Below are positions 39,923 through 48,213 of a DNA stretch of 64,000 nucleotides, one piece after another. The position numbers were made by a program, and so were the translations under genes. The notes under the pieces were generated by a model. It was given only the letters and a program-made list of their open reading frames with translations, did no database searches and was not told the DNA's origin. This DNA comes from Kitasatospora phosalacinea (GTDB lineage: Bacteria; Actinomycetota; Actinomycetes; Streptomycetales; Streptomycetaceae). The stretch spans positions 1-64,000 of the forward strand of contig NZ_JNYE01000009.1 of NCBI RefSeq assembly GCF_000717185.1. Direction: 5' to 3'. Position 1 is the stretch's first letter; every line of letters starts with the position of its first letter.

Positions 39923-41821
39923 ATGCACGGACCGCACCGCCCCACCCGGATCGCCGTGGCCCTCGCGCTGGCCGCCGCGGGCCTGGCCACCGTCGGCAGC
40001 ACGGCCGCCGGGGCCGCCGACACCACCGCACAGGTCTGGATCACCACCGCCGACGGCAGCAGCCGCCTCGCCCAGGCCGCCGCCGTCCCGTTCTCCGCCA
40101 CCTCCCCGCAGGCGCAGGACATCGCGGTCGACGCGGCCGACGTGCAGCAGCCGCTGGTCGGCTTCGGCGCCGCGTTCACCGAGTCCTCCGCGCACCTGGT
40201 GGCGGGCCTGTCCGCGACCACCCGGGCCGCCCTGATGAACGACCTGTTCTCCACCGCGGGCGGCGGCATCGGCCTCAACTACCTGCGCCAGCCGCTCGGC
40301 GCCTCCGACTTCGTCTCGCACCTGCCGTTCTACTCGTACGAGGACACCAGGGGCTCGTTCTCGATCGCCCGCGACCAGCAGGAGATCCTGCCCGCGATCA
40401 ACCAGGCCCGCGCGGTCAACCCGAACATCCGGATCATGGGCACCCCGTGGTCGCCGCCCGCCTGGATGAAGACCTCGGGCTCGCTGAACGGCGGCAGCCT
40501 GAAGCCGGAGAACTACGGGGACTTCGCCGACTACCTGGTCAGGGCGATCCAGGCGTACGGCGCGGCGGGCGCCCCGATCAGCGACCTGACGGTGGCCAAC
40601 GAGCCGAAGTTCCAGACCACTTACCCCTCCACCGGGATGACGGCTGCCCAACAGGCGGACTTCGTCAAGGTGTTGGACGCCAAGCTGACCGCGGCGGGCC
40701 TGCCCACCGACCTCTACGCGTACGACCACAACTGGGACGACACCGCGTTCCCGCTGAGCGTGCTCTCCCAGGACGCCTCGGTGGCCCGGCTCAAGGGCGC
40801 CGCGTTCCACTGCTACGGCGGCCAGCCCGAGGCCGAGCAGCAGGTCGCGAACACCGGGAAGGCGGTGTTCTTCACCGAGTGCACCGGCACCGACTCGGCG
40901 ACCCCGGCGCAGACCTTCAGCAGCACGCTGAAGTGGCAGACCGAGAACCTGGTCATCCGCAACCTGCGCAGCGGCGGCCGCACCGCGGTGCTGTGGAACG
41001 TCGCGCTGGACGCCAACGGCGGCCCGCAGTACGGCAACTGCTCCACCAACTGCAACGGCGTGCTGGAGGTCAGCGGCGGCACGTACAGCAAGAACGCCGA
41101 GTACTACGTGCTCGGCCACGTCTCCAAGTTCGTCAAGCCGGGCGCCCACCGGATCGGCTCCACCAGCCAGGGCAGCGGCGGCCTGCAGGACGTCGCCTTC
41201 CTGAACCCGGACGGCTCGCGCGGCGCCGTGGTGCTCAACGCCACCGGCGGCTCCCAGCACTTCTCGATCAGCGACGGCGGCCGCTCCCTGGTCTACGACC
41301 TCCCGGCCGGGGCGGTCGCCACCTTCACCTGGCCCGGCACGCCCACCGGCGGCGGGGGCGGGGGCACGGGCGGGACGATCGACACCGCGGCCTGGTACAC
41401 CCTGGCCAACGCCAACTCCGGCAAGTGCGTGGACGCCACCGGCTGGGGCACCGCCAACGGCACCGCCGTCCAGCAGTGGGCGTGCGGCACCGGCGCCAAC
41501 CAGCAGTGGCAGTTCGCGCCCACCGACGGCGGCTACTACCGCGTCACCAACCGCAACGCCGCCGCGACCGCCCAGGTGCTGGACGTCACCGGCGCCGCCA
41601 CCGCCGACGGGGCCAAGCTCCAGACCTGGCAGTGGTCCTCCGGCGCCAACCAGCAGTTCAAGCCCGTCCAGCGGGCCGACGGCAGCTGGACGCTGGTCAA
41701 CCGCAACAGCGGCAAGTGCCTGGACGTCACCGACGTCTCCACCGCCGACGGCGCCCGCCTCCAGCAGTGGGCCTGCACCGGCGGCTCGGCCCAGTCCTTC
41801 CGCCTGACCGCGGTCGGCTGA
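39923..41821 (+). CDS. Secreted GH30 glycoside hydrolase with C-terminal ricin-type lectin domain
   Basis: A 632-residue extracellular enzyme, paralogous in its catalytic part to the preceding gene product. The signal peptide ends near ANAx-type AAGAA at about 31. The GH30 domain covers about 34-470, with acid/base E227 in TVANEPK and nucleophile E319 in FFTECTG. A glycine-rich linker (GGGGGGTGG, near 475) leads to a ricin B-type trefoil (about 490-632) with three repeats marked by QQW-like motifs (VQQWACG, LQTWQWSSG, LQQWACTGG). GAGGAG lies 7 bases before the ATG. It is probably co-transcribed with the first GH30 gene, 74 bases upstream. Confidence 0.92.
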   Translation: MHGPHRPTRIAVALALAAAGLATVGSTAAGAADTTAQVWITTADGSSRLAQAAAVPFSATSPQAQDIAVDAADVQQPLVGFGAAFTESSAHLVAGLSATTRAALMNDLFSTAGGGIGLNYLRQPLGASDFVSHLPFYSYEDTRGSFSIARDQQEILPAINQARAVNPNIRIMGTPWSPPAWMKTSGSLNGGSLKPENYGDFADYLVRAIQAYGAAGAPISDLTVANEPKFQTTYPSTGMTAAQQADFVKVLDAKLTAAGLPTDLYAYDHNWDDTAFPLSVLSQDASVARLKGAAFHCYGGQPEAEQQVANTGKAVFFTECTGTDSATPAQTFSSTLKWQTENLVIRNLRSGGRTAVLWNVALDANGGPQYGNCSTNCNGVLEVSGGTYSKNAEYYVLGHVSKFVKPGAHRIGSTSQGSGGLQDVAFLNPDGSRGAVVLNATGGSQHFSISDGGRSLVYDLPAGAVATFTWPGTPTGGGGGGTGGTIDTAAWYTLANANSGKCVDATGWGTANGTAVQQWACGTGANQQWQFAPTDGGYYRVTNRNAAATAQVLDVTGAATADGAKLQTWQWSSGANQQFKPVQRADGSWTLVNRNSGKCLDVTDVSTADGARLQQWACTGGSAQSFRLTAVG

Positions 41822-41871
41822 CCGCACCCCCCGAGACCGGGGCGGCCGGTTGGTGGACCGGCCCGCCCCAC

Positions 41872-41917
41872 GGGGCGCCCGCCGCGGACGACGCCTGAGC
41901 GCCGCGGCGGGCGCCCC
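41872..41917 (+). terminator. Perfect 16-bp hairpin after the GH30 pair
   Basis: GGGGCGCCCGCCGCGG (41872-41887) and its exact complement at 41902-41917 flank a 14-base loop. A second hairpin lies just before it (about 41839-41869). Together they make a strong terminator for the GH30 operon. Confidence 0.7.
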
Positions 41918-41956
41918 ATCCTCCGTCGGGCCGGACGCCCCATCTTCCGTCGGGCC
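41912..41956. repeat. 21-bp direct repeat in the GH30 downstream region
   Basis: CGCCCCATC(C/T)TCCGTCGGGCC occurs at 41912-41932 and 41936-41956 with one mismatch, partly overlapping the terminator arm. It looks like a local duplication in non-coding DNA. Confidence 0.6.
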
Positions 41957-42106
41957 CGGCGGACTGATCCGGCGTCAGCCGACGCTCCGTCGAGTCGACG
42001 TGTTCCGTTCAAGCCCCGCTTACCTCACCATGGGACCGTGCCGGTGCGCCTACGCGCGTAGCGCACGTCTGTGCCGCCCCCTTCCACGGTACGAGGAGAT
42101 CAACAG

Positions 42107-43573
42107 ATGACCAGGGCTTCGAAGGCCGTCCTCCCGGCCGCCCTCGCCGCGACCGGCCTGCTGCTCGCCGCCTCGGCGGCCACTACGGTCGGCACCGCCA
42201 CCGCCACCGCCGCCACCACCTCCGCCACCGCCGCCACTGTGACCACCCCCAAGCGGGTGCTGTTCGACAACAGCAAGGGCGAGACCGCCGGGAACGCGGA
42301 CTGGATCATCTCCACCGGCCAGCCCGACCCGCTCGCCCAGAACGCCAACCCGAGCACCGAGACCTCCTGGACCGGCGCGATCTCCGCCTGGGGCGTCGCC
42401 CTGCAGAAGACCGGCAACTACAGCCTCAAGACCCTCCCCGCGGGCAGCACCATCACCTACGGCACCGGCGGCGCGCTCGACCTCGCCAACTTCGACGAGT
42501 TCGTCCTCCCCGAGCCCAACGTCCGGCTCAGCAGCGCCGAGAAGACCGCCGTGATGAAGTTCGTCCAGAACGGCGGCGGCCTGTTCCTGGTCTCCGACCA
42601 CAACGTCAGCGACCGCAACAACGACGGCTGGGACTCCCCGGCGATCATCAACGACCTGCTCACCAGCAACGGCGTCGACAACACCGACCCGTTCGGCTTC
42701 TCCGTCGACCTGCTGAACATCGCCAACGAGAACCCGCGCGCGATCACCGACACCACCGACCCGGTGCTCAACGGCGCCTTCGGCAAGGTCACCGGTTCGA
42801 TCATCCGCAACGGCACCACCTTCACCCTCAAGCCCGCCGACAACCCGTCGGTCAAGGGCCTGCTCTACCGCACCGGCTACAGCGGCAACACCGGCGCCTT
42901 CTTCGCCACCTCGACCTTCGGCAGCGGCCGGGTCGCGATCTGGGGCGACTCCTCCCCGATCGACGACGGCACCGGCCAGTCCGGCAACACCCTCTACGAC
43001 GGCTGGAACGACCCGGCCGGCACCGACGCCGCCCTCGCCCTCAACGCCACCGCCTGGCTCGCGGGGAACAGCGGCACCGGCGGCGGAACGGGCGGCGGCA
43101 CCGGCTGCACCGCCGCCCAGCTGATCACCAACCCCGGCTTCGAGACCGGCTCCACCTCCGGCTGGACCGAGACCAACAGCAACGGCACCAGCACCGTCAA
43201 CTCCAGCAGCAGCGAACCCGCCCACAGCGGCAGCTACGACGCCTGGCTCAACGGCTACGGCGCCACCACCACCGACACCCTCGCCCAGACCGTCACCCTC
43301 CCGACCGGCTGCGCCGCCTACACCCTCAGCTTCTGGCTGCACATCGACAGCGCCGCCTCCACCACCACCGCCTTCGACACCCTCACCGTCACCGCCAACG
43401 GCACCACCCTCGCGAGCTACAACAACACCAACGCCGCCGCCGGCTACCAGCAGCGCACCTTCAACCTCGCCGCCTACGCGGGCCGGGCCGTCACGCTGAA
43501 GTTCACCGGCACCGAGGACTACACCAAGCAGACCTCGTTCGTCCTCGACGACGTCAACGTCAACGTCTCCTGA
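42107..43573 (+). CDS. Secreted protein with GATase-like N-terminal domain and carbohydrate-binding-like C-terminal domain
   Basis: A 488-residue secreted protein. The signal peptide spans about 1-36 (SKAVLPAALAATGLLLAA). The first domain (about 45-315) begins KRVLFDNSKGETAGNADWI and contains LANFDEFVLPEPNVRLS and FVQNGGGLFLVSDHN, features of the DUF4350/ThuA-like glutamine-amidotransferase fold, often annotated only as hydrolase. A Gly/Thr linker (TGGGTGGGTG, about 326-335) leads to a beta-sandwich (about 340-488) beginning LITNPGFETGSTSGW, typical of carbohydrate-binding or adhesion modules. GAGGAG lies 8 bases before the ATG. Substrate is unknown; glycan context with the GH30 genes is suggestive. 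Confidence 0.8.
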   Translation: MTRASKAVLPAALAATGLLLAASAATTVGTATATAATTSATAATVTTPKRVLFDNSKGETAGNADWIISTGQPDPLAQNANPSTETSWTGAISAWGVALQKTGNYSLKTLPAGSTITYGTGGALDLANFDEFVLPEPNVRLSSAEKTAVMKFVQNGGGLFLVSDHNVSDRNNDGWDSPAIINDLLTSNGVDNTDPFGFSVDLLNIANENPRAITDTTDPVLNGAFGKVTGSIIRNGTTFTLKPADNPSVKGLLYRTGYSGNTGAFFATSTFGSGRVAIWGDSSPIDDGTGQSGNTLYDGWNDPAGTDAALALNATAWLAGNSGTGGGTGGGTGCTAAQLITNPGFETGSTSGWTETNSNGTSTVNSSSSEPAHSGSYDAWLNGYGATTTDTLAQTVTLPTGCAAYTLSFWLHIDSAASTTTAFDTLTVTANGTTLASYNNTNAAAGYQQRTFNLAAYAGRAVTLKFTGTEDYTKQTSFVLDDVNVNVS

Positions 43574-43665
43574 CACCCCGCCCCGGGCCCTCCGCCGCGG
43601 CCGCCCCGGGCGCCCGCGGCGGAAACCCCGTTCCCCCGGCCGCGCGGTCGGGGCATGATGGCCCG

Positions 43666-45162
43666 ATGAACCGCACCGACCAGCAGGGTTCCGGCCAGCC
43701 ACGCTCCGACCAGCAGGGTTCCGACCAGCAGCGCTCCGAGGGGCAGGGTTCCGAGCGGCAGCGCTCCGAGCGGCAGCGTTCCGAGGGGCGCTTCCACGTC
43801 ATCGTGCTGTCGAACTTCGCCAGGGGCTTCGACAAGTACGCGCTCACCTACGGCAAGGCGGGCATCCCGGAGAGCACCTTCCCGGACAGGTTCCACCTGC
43901 TGACCCGCACGGAACTGGGCATCGGGACCGCCAAGGCCGGACGGCTGCTGGAACGGCTGGCGATACCGGGCGACCGGCTGCTGGTGCTGGAGACCGAGGT
44001 CGACCCCGACGCGCTGCACCCCAACGAGGCCACCGGCCTCGGCGCGGAGCTGCACCGGGACCGCATCCGGCTGTCGGCCGTCCACGAGCCCGCGGCGGAG
44101 CCGGACGGGCGGATCACCCTGACCCCGACCACCGTCGAGGACGCGATGGCCGCCTCGCTGCGGCTCAACCCCGACCTGGCGGCCTACGCCGACCTGCGGC
44201 CGCGCTCGGTCTCCGTCCTGCCGGTGGCCGCCGCCTGCCAGGCCAAGTGCTCGTTCTGCTTCTCCGCGGCCTCGATCTCCAGCGACCAGCCGCCCGCCCG
44301 CGTCCCGTGGGACACCGTCACCGCCTGGCTGGAGCGCGGCCGCGCGGCGGGCGCCGAACGGGCCGTGATCACCGGCGGCGGCGAGCCCACCCTGCTCCCG
44401 TTCGAGCAGCAGCTGCGGCTGGTGGCCGCCTGCGCGGCCGCCTTCCCGAAGACCGTCCTGATCAGCAACGCGCACAACCTCGCCAAGCTCGCCCCCGCCG
44501 ACCGGGCCGACCGCCTGGCCGAGCTGGCCGCCGCCGGGCTGAGCGTGCTGGCCGTCTCCCGGCACCACCAGGACGACGACGCCAGCGAGCGGCTGATGGC
44601 GCTGCGCACCCCGGTCGGCGAGGTCGCCGACACCTGGCGCGAAGGGCGCGAACGCTGGCCCGGGCTGCGGCTGCGGCTGATCTGCGTGCTCCAGCACGGC
44701 GGCGTCGCCGACGAGGAGGGCGTCGCCGCCTACCTCTCCTGGGCCGCCGCCCACGGCGTCGAGGAGGTCTGCTTCAAGGAGCTGTACGTCTCCACCAGCA
44801 CCGAGTCGCTGTACCACGACCACGCCGCCAACCGCTGGAGCCGCGACCACCAGGTCTCGCTGTCCGTGGTCACCGGCTTCGCCGAACGGCACGGCTTCCC
44901 GGAGACGGGCCGCCTGCCCTGGGGCGCACCGGTCTTCGACGGCAGCTGGGACGGCCGCCCGATGCGGATCGCCGCCTACACCGAGCCCAGCCTGCTCTGG
45001 GAACGCACCCACGGCGTCGCCCGCAGCTGGAACGTCCTGGCCGACGGCCGCTGCTACGCCTCCCTGGAGGACCGGGCCAGCGAGGTCCTCCCGGCGGGTG
45101 CCCTTCCGGTGGAGGTCCTTCCAGCGGGGTCCCGCCCGGCGTCGGAAGGGGCGACGGCGTGA
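43666..45162 (+). CDS. Radical SAM enzyme of a biosynthetic cluster
   Basis: A 498-residue enzyme with the radical SAM iron-sulphur motif C191-AKx-C195-xx-C198 (CQAKCSFC) and the SAM-binding GGE-like segment VITGGGEPTLLP. An unassigned N-terminal domain (about 42-180) precedes the barrel. No SPASM cysteine cluster is evident at the C-terminus. Residues 5-39 are seven pentapeptide repeats from a 15-bp tandem repeat, and the C-terminus has a VLPAG repeat. The ATG at 43666 has only a weak GGGGC upstream. It overlaps the aminotransferase-like gene by four bases, and a methyltransferase follows. The reaction is unknown. Confidence 0.88.
   Translation: MNRTDQQGSGQPRSDQQGSDQQRSEGQGSERQRSERQRSEGRFHVIVLSNFARGFDKYALTYGKAGIPESTFPDRFHLLTRTELGIGTAKAGRLLERLAIPGDRLLVLETEVDPDALHPNEATGLGAELHRDRIRLSAVHEPAAEPDGRITLTPTTVEDAMAASLRLNPDLAAYADLRPRSVSVLPVAAACQAKCSFCFSAASISSDQPPARVPWDTVTAWLERGRAAGAERAVITGGGEPTLLPFEQQLRLVAACAAAFPKTVLISNAHNLAKLAPADRADRLAELAAAGLSVLAVSRHHQDDDASERLMALRTPVGEVADTWREGRERWPGLRLRLICVLQHGGVADEEGVAAYLSWAAAHGVEEVCFKELYVSTSTESLYHDHAANRWSRDHQVSLSVVTGFAERHGFPETGRLPWGAPVFDGSWDGRPMRIAAYTEPSLLWERTHGVARSWNVLADGRCYASLEDRASEVLPAGALPVEVLPAGSRPASEGATA
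43678..43782. repeat. 15-bp in-frame tandem repeat, seven units
   Basis: Seven 15-base units like GACCAGCAGGGTTCC encode DQQGS, GQPRS, DQQGS, DQQRS, EGQGS, ERQRS and ERQRS at the start of the radical SAM protein. Units differ by a few bases. Slippage would change the tail length without breaking the frame. Confidence 0.9.
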
Positions 45163-45233
45163 GGTTCGACGGCACGAGGTCCGACAGCACGAGGTTCGAC
45201 GGCGTGAGGTTCGACGGCACGAGGTTCGACGAG
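45159..45233. repeat. 15-bp in-frame tandem repeat, five units
   Basis: Units GTGAGGTTCGACGGC / ACGAGGTTCGACGGC repeat five times at the start of the aminotransferase-like gene. Two units begin with GTG, so the repeat also multiplies possible start codons. Confidence 0.9.
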
Positions 45234-46253
45234 TTCCAGGCGCACCGGCAGCACCTGCTCGCCGCCGACCCGTCCCTGCTGGACGCCGCCGAGACCAACG
45301 TCTACCGGGCGCTCGCCCCGCTGCGACCCGGCCCCCCGGACGGCGACGGCACCCGCACGGTCTACCGGTGCGACCTGGCCCGCACCTGGCTGCGCCGCTA
45401 CGGCCTGCCCGAGGAGTGGTCGCGCCGCGCGATGGTCGGCGGCGGCGTCCGGCACGGCCTCGACCTGCTGTTCCGCCACCTGCACACCGTCGGCGCCCGG
45501 CTGTGGCTGCCCGCCGACGTGTACCCGGTCTACTCCGAACTGGCCCGCGCCGCCGGGCTCGCCCCCGGCTCCTACCCGACGCTGCCCGCCCCCGTCCTGC
45601 CGCAGGCCCCGCCGGAGGGCGAGCGCCCCGAGTACCTGCTGCTCGCCAACCCCAGCAAGCCGCTCGGCCGCCACCTCACCGACGCCGAGTGCGCCGCACT
45701 GGCCGCCTGGCTGGAGCGCTCCCCGCACCGGCGCCTGCTGATCGACGCCGTCTACGACCTGGGCACCCCGTTCGCCCCCGGCACCCGGCGGCTGCTGGAC
45801 ACCGGCCGCGCCGTCCTGCTGCACTCGGTCACCAAGGGCTGGCTGCACCCCCGCACCTTCGGCATCGTCCTGCTCGGCCCGGACGACACCGCCGTGGCCG
45901 AGGCCTTCCGCGGCGACCCGCCCGGCCAGGACCGGCTCCGGCTCGCCGAGAGCCTGCTGGCCGAGCACGCGGACACCCCGCGCCGGGTGGAGGCCGCGCT
46001 GGCCGCCCGCGCCGAACGCCTGCTCGCCGCCCTGCCCGCCGACGTCCGCGCGGCCGTGCCCGCCGCCGCCCGCACCAGCCCGGGCAACTACTTCTTCCCG
46101 GTCGACACCCCGGCCGGGACGCTGCTGGCCGAGCACGGCCTGCTCGCCCTCCCCGCCACCGTCTTCGGCGACACCGCCTGGACCGGCTCCGTCCTCACCA
46201 GCCTCGCCGCCCCCTTCGCCCCCTTCGCCCCCGCGCCGGAGAACCACCGATGA
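45159..46253 (+). CDS. PLP-dependent aminotransferase-fold protein (class I/II)
   Basis: A 364-residue fold-type I PLP enzyme. N164 in LLANPSKPLG, D196 in LLIDAVYD and the PLP lysine K226 in LHSVTKGWLHPRTFG are in the order expected of class I/II aminotransferases. It is shorter than usual (about 390-430) at both ends. The N-terminus is five pentapeptide repeats (VRFDG, TRSDS, TRFDG, VRFDG, TRFDE) from a 15-bp repeat, so GTG at 45204 is an alternative start to 45159. GGAAGGG lies upstream of 45159. It is coupled at both ends to the radical SAM and methyltransferase genes. Confidence 0.86.
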   Translation: MRFDGTRSDSTRFDGVRFDGTRFDEFQAHRQHLLAADPSLLDAAETNVYRALAPLRPGPPDGDGTRTVYRCDLARTWLRRYGLPEEWSRRAMVGGGVRHGLDLLFRHLHTVGARLWLPADVYPVYSELARAAGLAPGSYPTLPAPVLPQAPPEGERPEYLLLANPSKPLGRHLTDAECAALAAWLERSPHRRLLIDAVYDLGTPFAPGTRRLLDTGRAVLLHSVTKGWLHPRTFGIVLLGPDDTAVAEAFRGDPPGQDRLRLAESLLAEHADTPRRVEAALAARAERLLAALPADVRAAVPAAARTSPGNYFFPVDTPAGTLLAEHGLLALPATVFGDTAWTGSVLTSLAAPFAPFAPAPENHR

Positions 46254-47014
46254 AGCCCCTCCAGGACCTGGCCGTCTACGACGACGCCGACTTCTACGAC
46301 CGGGAGTTCGCCACCCGCACCCACGACGTCCCGTTCTTCCTCGACCAGGCCCGGCGCGCCGACGGCCCGGTCCTGGAGGTCGCCTGCGGCACCGGCCGGA
46401 TCACCCTGCCGATCGCCCGCGCGGGCGTCGACGTCACCGGCCTCGACGTGATGCCCAGCATGCTCGCGCTCGCCCGCCGCCGCTCCGCCGCCGAGGGCCT
46501 GCCCGTCGAGTGGCTCGAACAGGACTGCCGCGACATCCGCACCGGGCGCCGCTACGCCCTGGTCTTCTCCGCCACCAACGCCATGCAGCACCTGCACGAC
46601 CTGGACTCCGTGCTCGCCTTCCTCACCTCGGCCCGCGCCGCGCTGCGCCCCGGCGGCACGCTGCTCCTGGACGTGTTCAACCCCGCCCCGGCGAAGCTCA
46701 CCCGGCTGCCCGACGCCCCCTACCGCCACAAGTCGGTCACCGACCTGGACGGCACCGAGCTGGAGGTGCGCGCCGCCACCGGCTACGACGCCGCCACCCA
46801 GGTGCTGCACTTCACCCTCGACTACCTGCGCGCGGGCGAGCGCGTCCGCACCAAGAAGGTCAGCATGCGCTGCTTCTTCCCGGAGGAACTGCTCGCCCTG
46901 TGCCGCCTGGCCGGCCTCGACGTCGTGGAGCGCTGCGGCGACTACGACTCCTCCCCGTTCACCAGCGCCTCGCCCAAGCAGATCCTGTTCTGCCGGGCCG
47001 CCCCCGGAGCCTGA
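46250..47014 (+). CDS. SAM-dependent class I methyltransferase
   Basis: A 254-residue Rossmann-fold methyltransferase. Motif I is VLEVACGTGRITLPIA (about 41-56), the acidic end of strand 2 is VTGLDVMPSML, and motif IV region is LVFSATNAMQHLHD. The C-terminal part (KKVSMRCFFPEELLALCRLAGLDVVE) matches small-molecule methyltransferases. The ATG overlaps the upstream stop by four bases (ATGA). The last 73 bases overlap, on the opposite strand, the end of the PLP decarboxylase gene. The methyl acceptor is unknown. Confidence 0.9.
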   Translation: MKPLQDLAVYDDADFYDREFATRTHDVPFFLDQARRADGPVLEVACGTGRITLPIARAGVDVTGLDVMPSMLALARRRSAAEGLPVEWLEQDCRDIRTGRRYALVFSATNAMQHLHDLDSVLAFLTSARAALRPGGTLLLDVFNPAPAKLTRLPDAPYRHKSVTDLDGTELEVRAATGYDAATQVLHFTLDYLRAGERVRTKKVSMRCFFPEELLALCRLAGLDVVERCGDYDSSPFTSASPKQILFCRAAPGA

Positions 47015-48213
47015 GCGACCCCGTCCGTGAGCACGGTGTGCGGCAGCGGCTCGAAGCCGTTGAAGCCCTGGGTGAGGTAACTGACCGCGTAGGCGCCGGT
47101 GGAGAGGATCCACACCGGGTCGCCGGAGGCCACCGCCCGGGGCACCGGCACCAGGCCGGAGTCCTGCCCGTGCGGGAAGGTGTCGTCGCTGTCGCAGGTC
47201 GGGCCCGCCACCACGGCCGGGACGCACTCCGGCTCCGGGTGGGTCGGGAAGACCAGCCGGTACTGCACCTGGTCCATCTCGTACAGCCCGTTGAACTTCC
47301 CGCAGCCCAGGTAGAGCCAGTGCTCCCGCCCGCCGTCCGGCTGCTCGCGGGAGGTCAGCCGGTAGACGTGGGTGCGGATCGCGCCCTGGTCGGCGACCAG
47401 GTGGCGGCCCGGTTCCAGGACGAAGTCCAGTGCGCCGCCGTGCAGTCGGCGCAGCTGGTCGACGCCCTGCCGGACGGCCCGGAAGATCTCGTCGAGCGGC
47501 GGGTCGAGGGCGGTGCCGTGCCGGTCGGTGTAGCCCAGGGCGGGCAGGCCGCCGCCGAGGTTGACGTGGTCGAGCCGGACGCCGCGCCGGTCGAGCTCGA
47601 CCAGCACCTCGCCGATCAGCTCGAACGCGGCCGTCCAGGCCTTGGCGGTCAGCTGCTGCGAACCGACGTGCACCGAGAGCCCGGCCGGGGTCAGCCCGGC
47701 CGCGCGGGCGGCCGTCAGGACGTCGACGGCGTCCGCCGCCGAGCAGCCGAACTTGCGGCTCAGTCCCCACAGCGCGCCCTCGCCGCTGGTGGCGAGGCGG
47801 CAGAACACCCGTGCGCCCGGGGCGTGTTCGGCGATCGCGCGGACGTCCTGGAGGCTGTCGGTGGCGAAGTCCCGGATGCCCAGGCGGTACGCCTCGGCGA
47901 TGCCCCGGTCCGACTTGACGGTGTTGCCGTAGTGCACCCGGTCGGCCGGGACGCCGGTGCGCAGCGCCTGGGCGACCTCGTGCGGGCTGGCGGCGTCGAA
48001 ACCGGCGCCGAGCGCGGCCAGGTGGGCCAGCACCTCGTCCACCGGGCAGGCCTTCATGGCGAACCGGACGGCCACGCCCGGCAGTTCGTCCCGCAGCGCG
48101 GTGTAGCGGCGGGCGATGCCGGCCAGGTCGTAGAAGATCCGGTCGTCGGTGGCCGCGGCCAGGGCGGAGCGCAGCGCGGGGGTGAGGGCGGGGAGTTCGG
48201 TGGTGGGGTTCAA
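46942..48213 (-). CDS. Type III PLP-dependent decarboxylase (ornithine/diaminopimelate decarboxylase family)
   Basis: A 423-residue fold-type III PLP enzyme. K54 in VRFAMKACPVDEVL binds PLP. GGGLP binds the phosphate. C340 in GPTCDSDD is the active-site cysteine from the partner subunit in the dimer. The sequence is closest to ornithine decarboxylase-like enzymes. It may supply a diamine or other amine to the pathway. The TTG at 48213 is chosen because TTGA overlaps the E1 beta stop codon, with GAGGAC upstream. Its 3' end overlaps the convergent methyltransferase gene by 73 bases. Confidence 0.9.
   Translation of the reverse strand: MNPTTELPALTPALRSALAAATDDRIFYDLAGIARRYTALRDELPGVAVRFAMKACPVDEVLAHLAALGAGFDAASPHEVAQALRTGVPADRVHYGNTVKSDRGIAEAYRLGIRDFATDSLQDVRAIAEHAPGARVFCRLATSGEGALWGLSRKFGCSAADAVDVLTAARAAGLTPAGLSVHVGSQQLTAKAWTAAFELIGEVLVELDRRGVRLDHVNLGGGLPALGYTDRHGTALDPPLDEIFRAVRQGVDQLRRLHGGALDFVLEPGRHLVADQGAIRTHVYRLTSREQPDGGREHWLYLGCGKFNGLYEMDQVQYRLVFPTHPEPECVPAVVAGPTCDSDDTFPHGQDSGLVPVPRAVASGDPVWILSTGAYAVSYLTQGFNGFEPLPHTVLTDGVAQAPGAARQNRICLGEALVNGEES

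Noticed and set aside
43678..43782. Evenly spaced 15-bp units that could suggest a CRISPR-like or regulatory array.
   Set aside because: Units are contiguous with no spacers, are in frame with the radical SAM gene, and there are no cas genes.
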